A stretch of 14,718 nucleotides of DNA from an uncultured bacterium (GTDB taxonomy: Bacteria; Actinomycetota; Coriobacteriia; Coriobacteriales; Coriobacteriaceae): assembly GCA_905215765.1 (NCBI GenBank), contig CAJMRP010000044.1, positions 1-14,718 on the forward strand. Direction: 5' to 3'. Position numbers and translations under genes: made by a program. Of this stretch, positions 8,307 through 14,718 are shown in pieces. Position 1 is the stretch's first letter. Each line of letters begins with the position of its first letter. The notes beneath the pieces are model-generated. The model saw only the letters and a list, made by a program, of their open reading frames with translations, did no database searches and was not told the origin of the DNA.

Positions 8307-8325
8307 CAACAGAGAGGAAACTACC

Positions 8326-8511
8326 ATGGCTCATCCCGTAATTGATGCCGACGAGTGCATCGCTTGTGGCGTTTGCGTCGACTCATGCCCCGCTGGCGTT
8401 CTGGAGCTCCAGGACGTCGCTACCGTCGCTGACGAGGATTCCTGCGTCGCCTGTGGCGCTTGCCAGGACGCTTGCCCCGCCGGCGCGATCACCGAGATCG
8501 TCGAGGAGTAG
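8326..8511 (+). CDS. 2[4Fe-4S] ferredoxin
   Basis: A 61-residue bacterial ferredoxin, a soluble low-potential electron carrier. Two cluster motifs of the form CxxCxxCxxxCP are present: C11, C14, C17, C21 and C40, C43, C46, C50. In such proteins the fourth cysteine of each run completes the opposite cluster. The two halves are clearly an internal duplication. The start at 8326 is preceded by an AGAGAGGAA site, whereas the upstream ATG at 8260 would add residues from the hairpin leader. It is a single-gene transcript ended by a strong terminator. Possible partners are pyruvate:ferredoxin oxidoreductase or hydrogenase; none is in the window. NadA also needs low-potential reduction of its cluster in vivo, but nothing here shows a link. 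Confidence 0.96.
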   Translation: MAHPVIDADECIACGVCVDSCPAGVLELQDVATVADEDSCVACGACQDACPAGAITEIVEE

Positions 8512-8551
8512 CAACTCCCCCACTTGCACACTCACAAGTACACCGTGCACA

Positions 8552-8589
8552 AAAAGGAGGCCTCCGCATCGCCGCGGAGGCCTCCTTTT
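8552..8589. terminator. Bidirectional terminator between the ferredoxin gene and the NAD operon
   Basis: A perfect 16-bp stem (8552-8567 with 8574-8589, loop ATCGCC) is A-rich on one flank and T-rich on the other. It therefore reads as a Rho-independent terminator on both strands, 40 bases after the ferredoxin stop and 13 bases after the niaR stop on the opposite strand. Confidence 0.92.
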
Positions 8590-8602
8590 GCATTCGTCGT
8601 TA

Positions 8603-9148
8603 CTAGGACAGGTCATCTTCGTAGGGCATCAGGTCTGCTAGATAGCCCTTCTCCTTGAGCATGGCCTCGATCTCGTCGAGAGTTTGCTCGTCTTCTGCCG
8701 CAATGCGGTGGAAGTGATAGCCGCTCGTCACCGTTAGCAGCGGAAAGCTCTTGCCGCTCTCGATATCGTGCAGGTAGCGCTCAACATCGCGACGATTGCG
8801 GATGTCCAGGTCGGCCGTGATCTTACCGTACACGCGGTGATTGACGATCACGTTGAGCACGGCGCCTCCGGCGTCGACGATACTCGTGAGCTCATCGCCT
8901 GCCTGCTCCACGCCGTGGCGAACCTTGACCAGGCGCGTGGGCACGGCGGGGCTGCTGGGGGCCTCCTGCAGCACGTAGCCGCGATTGGTCGCCACGATAT
9001 CGTGCCCGTCGGCGCGCAGCAGAGCGATGTCTTGCACGACAATCTGGCGGCTCACACCCACCTCGCGGGCAAGTGCGCTGCCCGAAACGGGCTCCTTGGC
9101 TTCCTCGAGCACGCCCATGATGGCACGGCGACGCTCGCGGGCGTCCAT
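8603..9148 (-). CDS. niaR: NiaR-family niacin-responsive transcriptional repressor (HTH plus 3H domain)
   Basis: NiaR (YrxA) represses NAD biosynthesis and niacin uptake genes when nicotinic acid is abundant. Residues 1-60 form a winged helix of the HTH_11 type, with the recognition helix around VSRQIVVQDIALLRADG (32-48). Residues about 72-175 form the 3H domain, named for its conserved histidines: H78 in VRHG, H104 in NHRVYG, and H145 and H147 in YHFH. With E86, residues H78, H145 and H147 are laid out like the metal site described for this domain. The 181-residue length fits the family. Its ATG overlaps the nadC stop by one base, so translation is coupled and the regulator is made as the last gene of the operon it probably controls. 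NadR-type regulators have kinase and transferase domains, which are absent here. Confidence 0.92.
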   Translation of the reverse strand: MDARERRRAIMGVLEEAKEPVSGSALAREVGVSRQIVVQDIALLRADGHDIVATNRGYVLQEAPSSPAVPTRLVKVRHGVEQAGDELTSIVDAGGAVLNVIVNHRVYGKITADLDIRNRRDVERYLHDIESGKSFPLLTVTSGYHFHRIAAEDEQTLDEIEAMLKEKGYLADLMPYEDDLS

Positions 9149-10008
9149 TATTTACCGTCCAACAGACGCAGGTGCTTGAGCGAGAGGTCGAGAATCGGCG
9201 CAGAGTGCGTCAGCGCCCCCGAGCTGATAAAGTCAACGCCCAGGTCGGCGAGCGCGCGGATATTGCTGGCGTCCACGTTGCCCGAGCACTCGGTCTTGGC
9301 GCGACCGGCGATAAGCTCAATCGCAGCGGCCATGTCGTCGTGGGTCATGTTGTCGAACATGATGATGTCGGCGCCGGCCTCCACAGCCTCGCGCACCATG
9401 TCCAGGTTCTCGCACTCGATCTCGACCGTCGTGGTAAACGACGCATGGGCGCGCGCCATCTCGATTGCACGCGTCACGCCACCGGCGGCATCGATGTGGT
9501 TGTCCTTGAGCATGACGGCCGTCGACAGGTTGTAACGGTGATTGCTGCCGCCGCCGATCTCGACCGCGGCCTTCTCGAAGACGCGCATGCCCGGCGTGGT
9601 CTTGCGCGTGTCGACAAGCACGGTCTTGGTGCCCTCGAGCGCAGCCGCCATCCGATGCGTGTAAGTAGCGATGCCGCTCATGCGCTGCAGGTAGTTGAGC
9701 GCCACACGCTCGCCCGAAAGCAGCACGCGCGCGTCTCCGCGCACCTGGCCCACGTGATCGCCAGCGTGCACCTCGTCGCCGTCCGCGACATCAAACAACA
9801 CGGAGCTCTGCGGATCCAGCAGCTCAAAGGTGCGAGCGAACACATCCAAGCCCGCGATGATGCCATCGGCCTTGGCGATAAGCTCCACCGTGGCGGGACG
9901 CGCCGTGGGACACACGCTCGCTGTGCTCACGTCCTCAAAGGTAATGTCCTCGCGCAGAGCCTGCAAAATCAGATCATCGACGACGAGCTTCATGGTAATG
10001 GGATTCAT
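9148..10008 (-). CDS. nadC: Nicotinate-nucleotide pyrophosphorylase (quinolinate phosphoribosyltransferase)
   Basis: NadC converts quinolinate and PRPP to nicotinate mononucleotide, CO2 and pyrophosphate, the point where the de novo route joins the common NAD pathway. The 286 residues are full length. Family motifs in order: GERVALNYLQRMSGIAT at 99-115, DTRKTTPG at 133-140, GGSNHRYNL at 153-161, LKDNHI, EIECEN, MFDNM, and the C-terminal GALTHSAPILDLSLK. The usual ECSGG near the end reads ECSGN here, a mild variation. The ATG lies three bases after the nadB stop with a GAGGAG site inside the end of nadB; a second ATG five codons on is less well placed. It is the third gene of nadA-nadB-nadC-niaR. 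Confidence 0.97.
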   Translation of the reverse strand: MNPITMKLVVDDLILQALREDITFEDVSTASVCPTARPATVELIAKADGIIAGLDVFARTFELLDPQSSVLFDVADGDEVHAGDHVGQVRGDARVLLSGERVALNYLQRMSGIATYTHRMAAALEGTKTVLVDTRKTTPGMRVFEKAAVEIGGGSNHRYNLSTAVMLKDNHIDAAGGVTRAIEMARAHASFTTTVEIECENLDMVREAVEAGADIIMFDNMTHDDMAAAIELIAGRAKTECSGNVDASNIRALADLGVDFISSGALTHSAPILDLSLKHLRLLDGK

Positions 10009-10011
10009 GGT

Positions 10012-11388
10012 CTACTCCTCCACGGCCTGCGTGCCGGCGGCACGAGCCAAATAATCGATTGCAAGGGAGTCGGCGCTCAGGGCGCGGTGACGCCCGTCAA
10101 GCGCGGGCTCACCGGCCTGCTCCACGGCCAGCGACTCGCCGGTGCGCATGTACCACGCGGCGCGGCGGCCCCAAACCAGAGACTCGAGCAGGCTGTTAGA
10201 AGCCAGGCGGTTCTTGCCGTGAACGCCATTGCAGGCCGTCTCGCCCGCGGCGTAGAGCTCGGGCATCGAGGTGCGGCCGTCCTTGTCGACCCACACGCCG
10301 CCCATAAAGTAGTGCTGCGTGGGCGTAACGGGAATGGGCTCGTCCAAGATATCGCGACCGTCCTCCAGGCAGCGCGCGCGGATGTTGGTAAAGTGCCCGG
10401 TCACCACATCGCGCTCGACGGGGGCAAAGCTCAGCCACTCGTGCTCGGTGCCGTCCTGCTTCATCTGCTCGCGGATGGCGGCGGCGACAACGTCGCGCGG
10501 CTGCAACTCGTCGGTAAAGCGCTCGCCGGCAGCATTGAGCAGAATCGCGCCCTCGCCGCGGCAGCTCTCGCTGATTAGGAACGTACGACCCGGCTGCGGC
10601 GAGAACAGTCCCGTGGGGTGAATCTGCACGTAGTCCAGGTGCTCCATCTTAATGCCATGCTCCTGAGCAATGTAGCAGGCATCGCCCGTGAGCTGCGGGT
10701 AGTTAGTCGAATGGTCGTATACGCCGCCGATACCGCCCGTAGCCCACAGCGTGTGGCGGGCATGGATCTTAAACGGCTTACCGGCATGCACGTCCTCAGC
10801 GGCATTTGCCAGCTCGTCGGCGGGGCGAGCCGAATCGCCCTCATCCACGGCAACGGCGACAACGCCGGTGCACACCGTGGCGCCATCGCGCTCGGCGGTC
10901 AGGATGTCGGTCATGGCAACGTGTTCGAGAATCTGCACGTTGTCCAGCTTACGGACAGCCTGGAGCAGCTTGGTCGTAATCTCCTTGCCCGTAATATCGG
11001 CATGGAAGGCGATGCGCGGGCGGCTGTGCGCGCCCTCGCGGGTAAAGTCGAGGCTGCCGTCGGCCTTGCGCTCAAAGTCCACGCCTATGGCCAGCAGGTC
11101 GTTGATGACCGAACGGCTCGAGCGAATCATGATGTCAACACTCTCGCGGCGGTTCTCGTAATGGCCGGCGTGCATGGTGTCCTCAAAGAAGGCATCGTAG
11201 TCCGAACCTTCGGGCAGTACGCAGATGCCGCCCTGCGCGAGCATCGAATCGCACTCGTCGACGGCGCCCTTGGAGAGCATGATTACGCGCGTGCTCGTCG
11301 GCAGATTGAGAGCCGCATACAGGCCCGCCACGCCACAACCGGCAATGACGACGTCACACTCCATATCGGGGTATTGTTTGGTTTCCAT
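10012..11388 (-). CDS. nadB: L-aspartate oxidase, short form
   Basis: NadB is a flavoenzyme that oxidises L-aspartate to iminoaspartate, which NadA condenses with dihydroxyacetone phosphate. The FAD-binding Rossmann start is CDVVIAGCGVAGLYAAL (glycines 17, 19, 22). The conserved GAHSRPRI and HADITG, the LDYVQIHPTG stretch, SESCRGEGAILLN, the active-site region PTQHYFMGGVWVD, and NSLLESLVWGRRAA follow in order. The frame is open far upstream, but the ATG at 11388 has an AGAGGA site and begins right before the Rossmann fold. The protein has 458 residues against about 530-540 in E. coli; the missing part is the C-terminal helical domain. Catalytic elements are present, so I expect an active enzyme. 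The stop is three bases before nadC. Confidence 0.95.
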   Translation of the reverse strand: METKQYPDMECDVVIAGCGVAGLYAALNLPTSTRVIMLSKGAVDECDSMLAQGGICVLPEGSDYDAFFEDTMHAGHYENRRESVDIMIRSSRSVINDLLAIGVDFERKADGSLDFTREGAHSRPRIAFHADITGKEITTKLLQAVRKLDNVQILEHVAMTDILTAERDGATVCTGVVAVAVDEGDSARPADELANAAEDVHAGKPFKIHARHTLWATGGIGGVYDHSTNYPQLTGDACYIAQEHGIKMEHLDYVQIHPTGLFSPQPGRTFLISESCRGEGAILLNAAGERFTDELQPRDVVAAAIREQMKQDGTEHEWLSFAPVERDVVTGHFTNIRARCLEDGRDILDEPIPVTPTQHYFMGGVWVDKDGRTSMPELYAAGETACNGVHGKNRLASNSLLESLVWGRRAAWYMRTGESLAVEQAGEPALDGRHRALSADSLAIDYLARAAGTQAVEE

Positions 11389-11406
11389 AGGAATCCTCTC
11401 CCTTGT

Positions 11407-11441
11407 AATGTGGCATAAGGGATGGCCCCTCATGTCACATT
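11407..11441. other. Hairpin between nadA and nadB
   Basis: AATGTG (11407-11412) pairs with CACATT (11436-11441), and the pairing extends inward to about 15 pairs with one mismatch and one G-U. It starts four bases after the nadA stop and ends about 18 bases before the nadB ATG on the minus strand. There is no T-run, so it is more likely an intercistronic processing or stability element than a terminator. Confidence 0.55.
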
Positions 11442-11444
11442 GTC

Positions 11445-12470
11445 CTAGCGTGCTGCGTACTCGAGCATACGGTCGAGCGTAAGTTTGGCCTGGTCGGCAG
11501 CCTCGTCCGACACGCCAATCTGCACCTCGCCCTCGCCCGTCTCCAGGCAGTGCACGAGCTTTTCGAGCGTGATGAGATCCATGTTGACGCAGGTGGGCTG
11601 CACCGCAGGGAAGTAGAACTTCTTGCCGGTGCCCTGGCAGCGGCGCTCGAGTTCGTAGAGCACGCCGCGGACCGTCACGATGATGAACTCGCTCGCGTCC
11701 GACTCCTCGGCATACTTGATGATGCCGGCAGTAGAGCCGATGTAGTCGGCCTCGGCCAGGACGTCGGCCTTGCACTCGGGGTGCGCCAGCACGAGCGCGT
11801 CGGGGTGTGCCTCCTGCGCGTCGACGATCTGCTCGACGGTGATGATGTGATGACGCGGGCAGTAGCCGTTGTTGAGGATGACGTGCTTTTGGGGCACCTG
11901 CTCGGCCACAAAGCGGCCCAGGTTCTGGTCGGGAATGAACAAGATGTGCTGCTGCGGCAGCTCGGAGACGATCTTGACGGCGTTAGAGCTGGTAACGCAC
12001 ACATCACTCCAGCTCTTGATCTCGACCGTCGAGTTGACGTAGCACACCACGGCCAGGTCGTCGCCATACTCGGCGCGCGCCTCATCGACCGTCTCGCGCT
12101 TGACCATGTGCGCCATGGGACAGTCCGCTCCCGGCTCGGGCAGCAGCACGGTCTTGGTGGGGTTAAGCAGCTTGGCACTCTCGCCCATAAACTCCACGCC
12201 GCACAGCACGATCGTCTGCTGCGGCAGGCTCTTGGCGAGCTTTGCCAGGTAGAAGCTGTCGCCGACGTAATCGGCAACGGCTTGGACCTCGGGCGCCACA
12301 TAATAGTGTGCCAGGATCACTGCGTCACGTTGGGTTTTTAGCTGATGAATGGCCTCGACGAGCTCTGCGGGTACCAGCGCCGCGCGCTCCGTTGCCGTCG
12401 TTGCCGATGCCAGGCCGGCCGCGATATCGCGTGCAAGCTCCGATGCATCCATGTTCGCGCTCTGTGCCAT
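11445..12470 (-). CDS. nadA: Quinolinate synthase NadA
   Basis: NadA condenses iminoaspartate with dihydroxyacetone phosphate to form quinolinate, using an oxygen-sensitive [4Fe-4S] cluster held by three cysteines. The 341-residue protein shows ILAHYYVAPEVQAVADYVGDS, then CGVEFMGESAKLL (C90), NGYCPRHH (C204) and QPTCVNM (C294). The spacings of 114 and 90 residues resemble those I recall for B. subtilis NadA more than those of E. coli or Thermotoga. A TTG codon immediately precedes the ATG at 12470; I choose the ATG, which has an AGAGGGG site nearby. It is the first gene of the operon, and its upstream region carries the long palindrome and promoter candidate. The cluster ties this step to iron and oxygen status. 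Confidence 0.97.
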   Translation of the reverse strand: MAQSANMDASELARDIAAGLASATTATERAALVPAELVEAIHQLKTQRDAVILAHYYVAPEVQAVADYVGDSFYLAKLAKSLPQQTIVLCGVEFMGESAKLLNPTKTVLLPEPGADCPMAHMVKRETVDEARAEYGDDLAVVCYVNSTVEIKSWSDVCVTSSNAVKIVSELPQQHILFIPDQNLGRFVAEQVPQKHVILNNGYCPRHHIITVEQIVDAQEAHPDALVLAHPECKADVLAEADYIGSTAGIIKYAEESDASEFIIVTVRGVLYELERRCQGTGKKFYFPAVQPTCVNMDLITLEKLVHCLETGEGEVQIGVSDEAADQAKLTLDRMLEYAAR

Positions 12471-12505
12471 CAAGGCCCCTCTCTTTTGGCGAATCTTGGA
12501 GCTTT

Positions 12506-12534
12506 AGTATGACACCTGGCTTTACAGCTGACAA
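12506..12534 (-). promoter_or_regulatory. Candidate promoter of the nadABC-niaR operon
   Basis: On the minus strand TTGTCA (12534-12529, 5/6 to consensus) and CATACT (12511-12506, 4/6) are 17 bases apart, about 36 bases before the nadA ATG. The -35 element falls across the spacer of the 19-bp inverted repeat, and the -10 abuts its inner end. Confidence 0.5.
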
Positions 12535-12555
12535 GACAGCTGTAAAGCCAGGTGT
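12512..12555. promoter_or_regulatory. Perfect 19-bp inverted repeat upstream of nadA, candidate NiaR operator
   Basis: ACACCTGGCTTTACAGCTG (12512-12530) is exactly mirrored at 12537-12555 around the six-base spacer ACAAGA. The repeat covers the best nadA promoter candidate, so a bound dimer would block polymerase. As RNA it would also fold into a long stem in any transcript crossing it, but no T-run follows on either side. Its position ahead of an operon ending in niaR makes NiaR the obvious ligand. That assignment is inferred. Confidence 0.65.
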
Positions 12556-12762
12556 AAAGTTGGAATAAAGATTCAATCTTGGGGCGGGTCCATTTTCGAG
12601 CTGGCAAGCTGAGGATAGTCGAGCTCTCGATAGCGCAGGAGGCATCTTTCGCCACCGCAATACCACGCGGCGCGAGTTGCGCACCGTGGGGCGCAGACGG
12701 GATGTTCCTCCGCGAGCGGCGCGCACCCAATGTGGCAAAATCGAGATACAGGGGGGCTCAAT

Positions 12763-13475
12763 ATGCTCAAGATTATCGCCTGCGACGACGTCGCTTTTCT
12801 AGATAGACTGCACCGAATGATCGACCGCTGGTCGACCGAGACGGGCACGGCAGTCGATGTTGCGCTCGTCACGCGCGGCGAGGACCTGCTGGCCCGCCAT
12901 GCCGCGCCGACACCATTCTGCTCGACATGATCATGCCGCTCGTCAACGGCATGGACACCGCACGCGAGCTGCGCCAATCCGACACTGCCGTGCGCCTCGT
13001 GTTCCTCACCTCATCGCCCGAGTTCGCGCTAGAGTCCTATGAGGTCCGCGCCTTCGACTACCTGCTCAAGCCCGTAGCGTACGAACGCCTGGCGCAACTG
13101 CTCGACGAGCTTTCGAGCATGCGGCCCGCCGCGACCGATGAGCTCGTGACCAAAACGTCCTTTGGCTACCATGCCCTGCGCCTGTCCGATATCGAATATG
13201 CCGAGGCCCGCAACAAGCACGTGGTATTCCACCTGCGCGACGGGCGCGATATCGAGGCGCTCGAGCCGTTCCGAAACATCGAGGACCAGCTAGCCAAAAA
13301 CGCGAGCTTCTTTAAATGCCACCGCAGCTACCAGGTCAACCTGCGCAATATCGACCACTTCAACCGCACGGATATCGTCATGCGATCGGGCGCTTGCATC
13401 CCGCTGGCGCGCAGCTGCAAGCAGGGTTTCCAGGATGCCTACTTTGCGGCACGGTTCGATGGCGGGAGGCGCTGA
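12763..13475 (+). pseudogene. LytTR-family response regulator, frameshifted in the receiver domain
   Basis: This gene encodes a receiver domain followed by a LytTR DNA-binding domain, the layout of AgrA-like regulators. The first frame starts at 12763 after a GGGGGG site and gives MLKIIACDDVAFLDRL (acidic pair D8, D9), but it ends in a TGA at 12928-12930. The second frame resumes by 12909 with DTILLDMIMPLVNGMD, where the phosphoacceptor aspartate would be residue 55. It continues with LVFLTSSPEF and the lysine in FDYLLKP. The LytTR part includes FFKCHRSYQVNLRNID and runs to the stop at 13473-13475. One missing base between about 12895 and 12909 explains everything; restored, the product would have 237 residues. 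No slippery heptamer is visible there. It could be a true mutation or a sequence error. The stop overlaps the kinase start by one base. Confidence 0.82.
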
Positions 13476-14674
13476 TGCTCCCTACGGCCGAGATGATACT
13501 TTGGGCCATCCACCACGCAACGACCCTGCTTTTTGGCGTTTTTGCCTCGGCGGCGCTCTGCGGCATCGAGATCAACCGGCGTCATGCGCTTGAGCTGGTG
13601 ATGGTCGGCGCCGTAACCGGATGCGCATTCGGCCTCGCCGATGCCGTCGGCGGCGAGCTTTTCGCGCGCCAGACATATCCGCTCGTCGTGCATCTGCCGC
13701 TCGTCATCTATCTGTGCGCGCGCTATCGCCTGAGCCCGCTGCTCGTTTTGCTGGGCGTCACCAGTGCCTACCTGAGCTGCCAGTTCAGCAACTGGATGGG
13801 CATCGCCGCACTCGCCGCCACCGACTCGCAAATCGCGTACTATGTGGCACGCATTATCACCACGGCCGTCGTCTTTGCGATCCTGCTGCATTGGGCCAGC
13901 GACATCGGTCCGCGTCTGGCGGTCAAAAGTCCTACCGAGCTCGAAATTCTGCTCATCCTGCCGCTCGTCTATTACATCTTTGACTACGCCACCAATGTCT
14001 ACACCACGCTTTTCCACTCGGGCTCCGTGGTGACGGTTGAGTTTTTGGCGTTTGCGCTTTGCGCGTTCTACCTTATGTTTCTTGCTGTGTATCTACGTGA
14101 ATACGAGGCAAAGGAAACCGCCGAGCGCGAGCGCTGGATGCTCGCGACCCGCGACAGCGCGGCCATCAAGGAGCTCGAGGCTTGGCGCCAATCTGGACGC
14201 GAGCTTTCGGTCCTCCGCCATGACATGCGGCACTTCCTGCGCGGCCTTGCGGCTTTGATCGAGGAGGGCCACATCGTCGAGGCGCTCGAGCGCATCGACG
14301 AGCTCTGCGAGACGAACGACCGCACCGCCGTGCGCCGCTACTGCGCCAACGACACGGTCAATATCGCGCTTTCGTCGTTTAGCTCCGATATCAACCGAAA
14401 CGGCATCGCCGCCGATTTGCGCGCTGCCGTGCCCGAGAGCGTCCATGTAGCCGACGTCGATCTGTTTAGCGTGCTATCGAACGCCCTGGACAACGCCATC
14501 ATCGCTGCAAGCGCCGCTCCCCAGGGCAAGCGATTTGTCGATCTGGATCTGCGTTGCGAGGACGGTCAACTGCTCCTTTTGGTCTCCAACACGTTTGGGC
14601 GCCCGCCGCGCATGAACGGCAACTGCCAGTTCCGCATTAACGGCGATCGGTTTGAGCTGCGCGCTGTGATGTAG
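13475..14674 (+). CDS. Membrane GHKL sensor histidine kinase (AgrC-like), apparently missing the ATP-lid glycine boxes
   Basis: This 399-residue sensor kinase is the partner of the upstream regulator and starts at an ATG sharing one base with its stop. Residues about 8-207 hold six or seven hydrophobic segments (roughly 8-30, 40-58, 70-83, 86-112, 120-141, 155-172, 185-207). A charged linker leads to the histidine box LRHDMRHFLRG, with the likely phosphorylated H249. The N box SVLSNALDNAIIAAS has N336 and N340. After LLLLVSNTFGRPPRM (to residue 380) the sequence jumps directly to NGNCQF and FELRAVM. In this family about 30-40 residues containing the glycine-rich lid helix normally lie between those points. 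ATP binding is therefore doubtful. The deletion is in frame and the C-terminal strand is intact. The signal and regulated genes are unknown. Confidence 0.88.
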   Translation: MLPTAEMILWAIHHATTLLFGVFASAALCGIEINRRHALELVMVGAVTGCAFGLADAVGGELFARQTYPLVVHLPLVIYLCARYRLSPLLVLLGVTSAYLSCQFSNWMGIAALAATDSQIAYYVARIITTAVVFAILLHWASDIGPRLAVKSPTELEILLILPLVYYIFDYATNVYTTLFHSGSVVTVEFLAFALCAFYLMFLAVYLREYEAKETAERERWMLATRDSAAIKELEAWRQSGRELSVLRHDMRHFLRGLAALIEEGHIVEALERIDELCETNDRTAVRRYCANDTVNIALSSFSSDINRNGIAADLRAAVPESVHVADVDLFSVLSNALDNAIIAASAAPQGKRFVDLDLRCEDGQLLLLVSNTFGRPPRMNGNCQFRINGDRFELRAVM

Positions 14675-14718
14675 AAGTGCGGCGCCGATCTCGAGGGGTG
14701 CCTTGCCCGCCAGGCAAT

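Larger units (their letters stand above)
7817..8325. promoter_or_regulatory. Divergent non-coding region between dnaK and the ferredoxin gene
   Basis: About 509 bases with no convincing gene on either strand. An A+T-rich island at 7919-7960 lies about 100-145 bases before dnaK. It contains AAATCT (7926-7931) and AGATTT (7947-7952) as a 6-bp inverted repeat, and on the minus strand TTGACT and TATATT elements that are too close together to be one promoter. It is the likeliest site of dnaK control. The stretch 7970-8230 shows only short stems, such as TGCGG/CCGCA around 8091-8103. I see no tRNA and no riboswitch that I recognise. Confidence 0.4.

Noticed and set aside
7817..8325. CIRCE or HspR operator upstream of dnaK
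   Set aside because: I looked for TTAGCACTC/GAGTGCTAA and CTTGAGT/ACTCAAG pairs at the expected spacing. Only isolated half-like words such as TTGAGT near 8000 are present.
12895..12930. Programmed -1 frameshift in the response regulator
   Set aside because: The shift direction would fit, but no slippery heptamer or downstream stem is evident, and the first frame ends in the middle of the receiver domain. A missing base is simpler.
14699..14718. Possible terminator after the histidine kinase
   Set aside because: Short 5-bp stems can be drawn at the very end, but the window stops before any T-run, so it cannot be judged.

Overview
The window appears to be two genomic pieces joined near position 4,580-4,640. 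The left piece (about 1-4,577) looks like a gut Firmicute of the Faecalibacterium/Gemmiger type. It holds the conserved order (ffh)-rpsP-khpA-rimM-trmD, a regulatory-serine HPr, a uvrC, and a G+C-rich interspersed intergenic repeat typical of that group. The right piece (about 4,640-14,718) looks like a gut actinobacterium of the Collinsella type (Coriobacteriia). It holds dnaK-grpE-dnaJ, a small 2[4Fe-4S] ferredoxin, nadA-nadB-nadC-niaR and a LytTR/GHKL two-component pair. Arginine codons lean to CGG on the left and CGC on the right. These taxon assignments come from gene order and protein features read by eye, not from a database search.

Layout. Minus strand, 1-4,577: a uvrC cut off by the window edge, then ptsH with its own promoter and terminator. 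Next is trmD, fused to a GNAT domain, directly after rimM. A terminator and a roughly 126-bp multi-hairpin repeat then separate rimM from khpA and rpsP. At 4,575-4,970 lies a dnaJ reading frame whose Gly/Phe tract runs straight into a stop codon next to rpsP. The last few residues look more like the Met/Gly/Phe-rich end of Ffh, which normally precedes rpsP in Firmicutes. The simplest reading is a false join inside low-complexity Gly-Phe codons.

Minus strand, 4,970-7,816: the chaperone operon, transcribed dnaK, grpE, dnaJ. The divergent region 7,817-8,325 lies between dnaK and the plus-strand ferredoxin gene; I find no gene in it and no CIRCE or HspR (HAIR) site. The ferredoxin gene ends in a 16-bp bidirectional terminator shared with the NAD operon coming from the right.

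Minus strand, 8,603-12,470: the complete de novo NAD pathway from aspartate, namely quinolinate synthase (nadA), L-aspartate oxidase (nadB) and quinolinate phosphoribosyltransferase (nadC). The last gene is a niacin-responsive 3H-domain repressor (niaR) that overlaps nadC by one base. A perfect 19-bp inverted repeat covers the best nadA promoter candidate and is the obvious candidate NiaR operator, so the operon may encode its own feedback loop.

Plus strand, 12,763-14,674: a LytTR response regulator and a membrane GHKL histidine kinase that overlap by one base. The regulator has a -1-type frameshift just before its phosphoacceptor aspartate. The kinase lacks the stretch that should carry the glycine boxes of the ATP lid. 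Together they suggest a decaying or mis-assembled two-component system. I found no CRISPR array, insertion sequence, tRNA or rRNA, and no convincing new multi-gene system. The most informative items are the chimeric junction, the nadA palindrome, the two lesions in the two-component pair, and the copy of the ferredoxin cluster-coding sequence inside its own leader.
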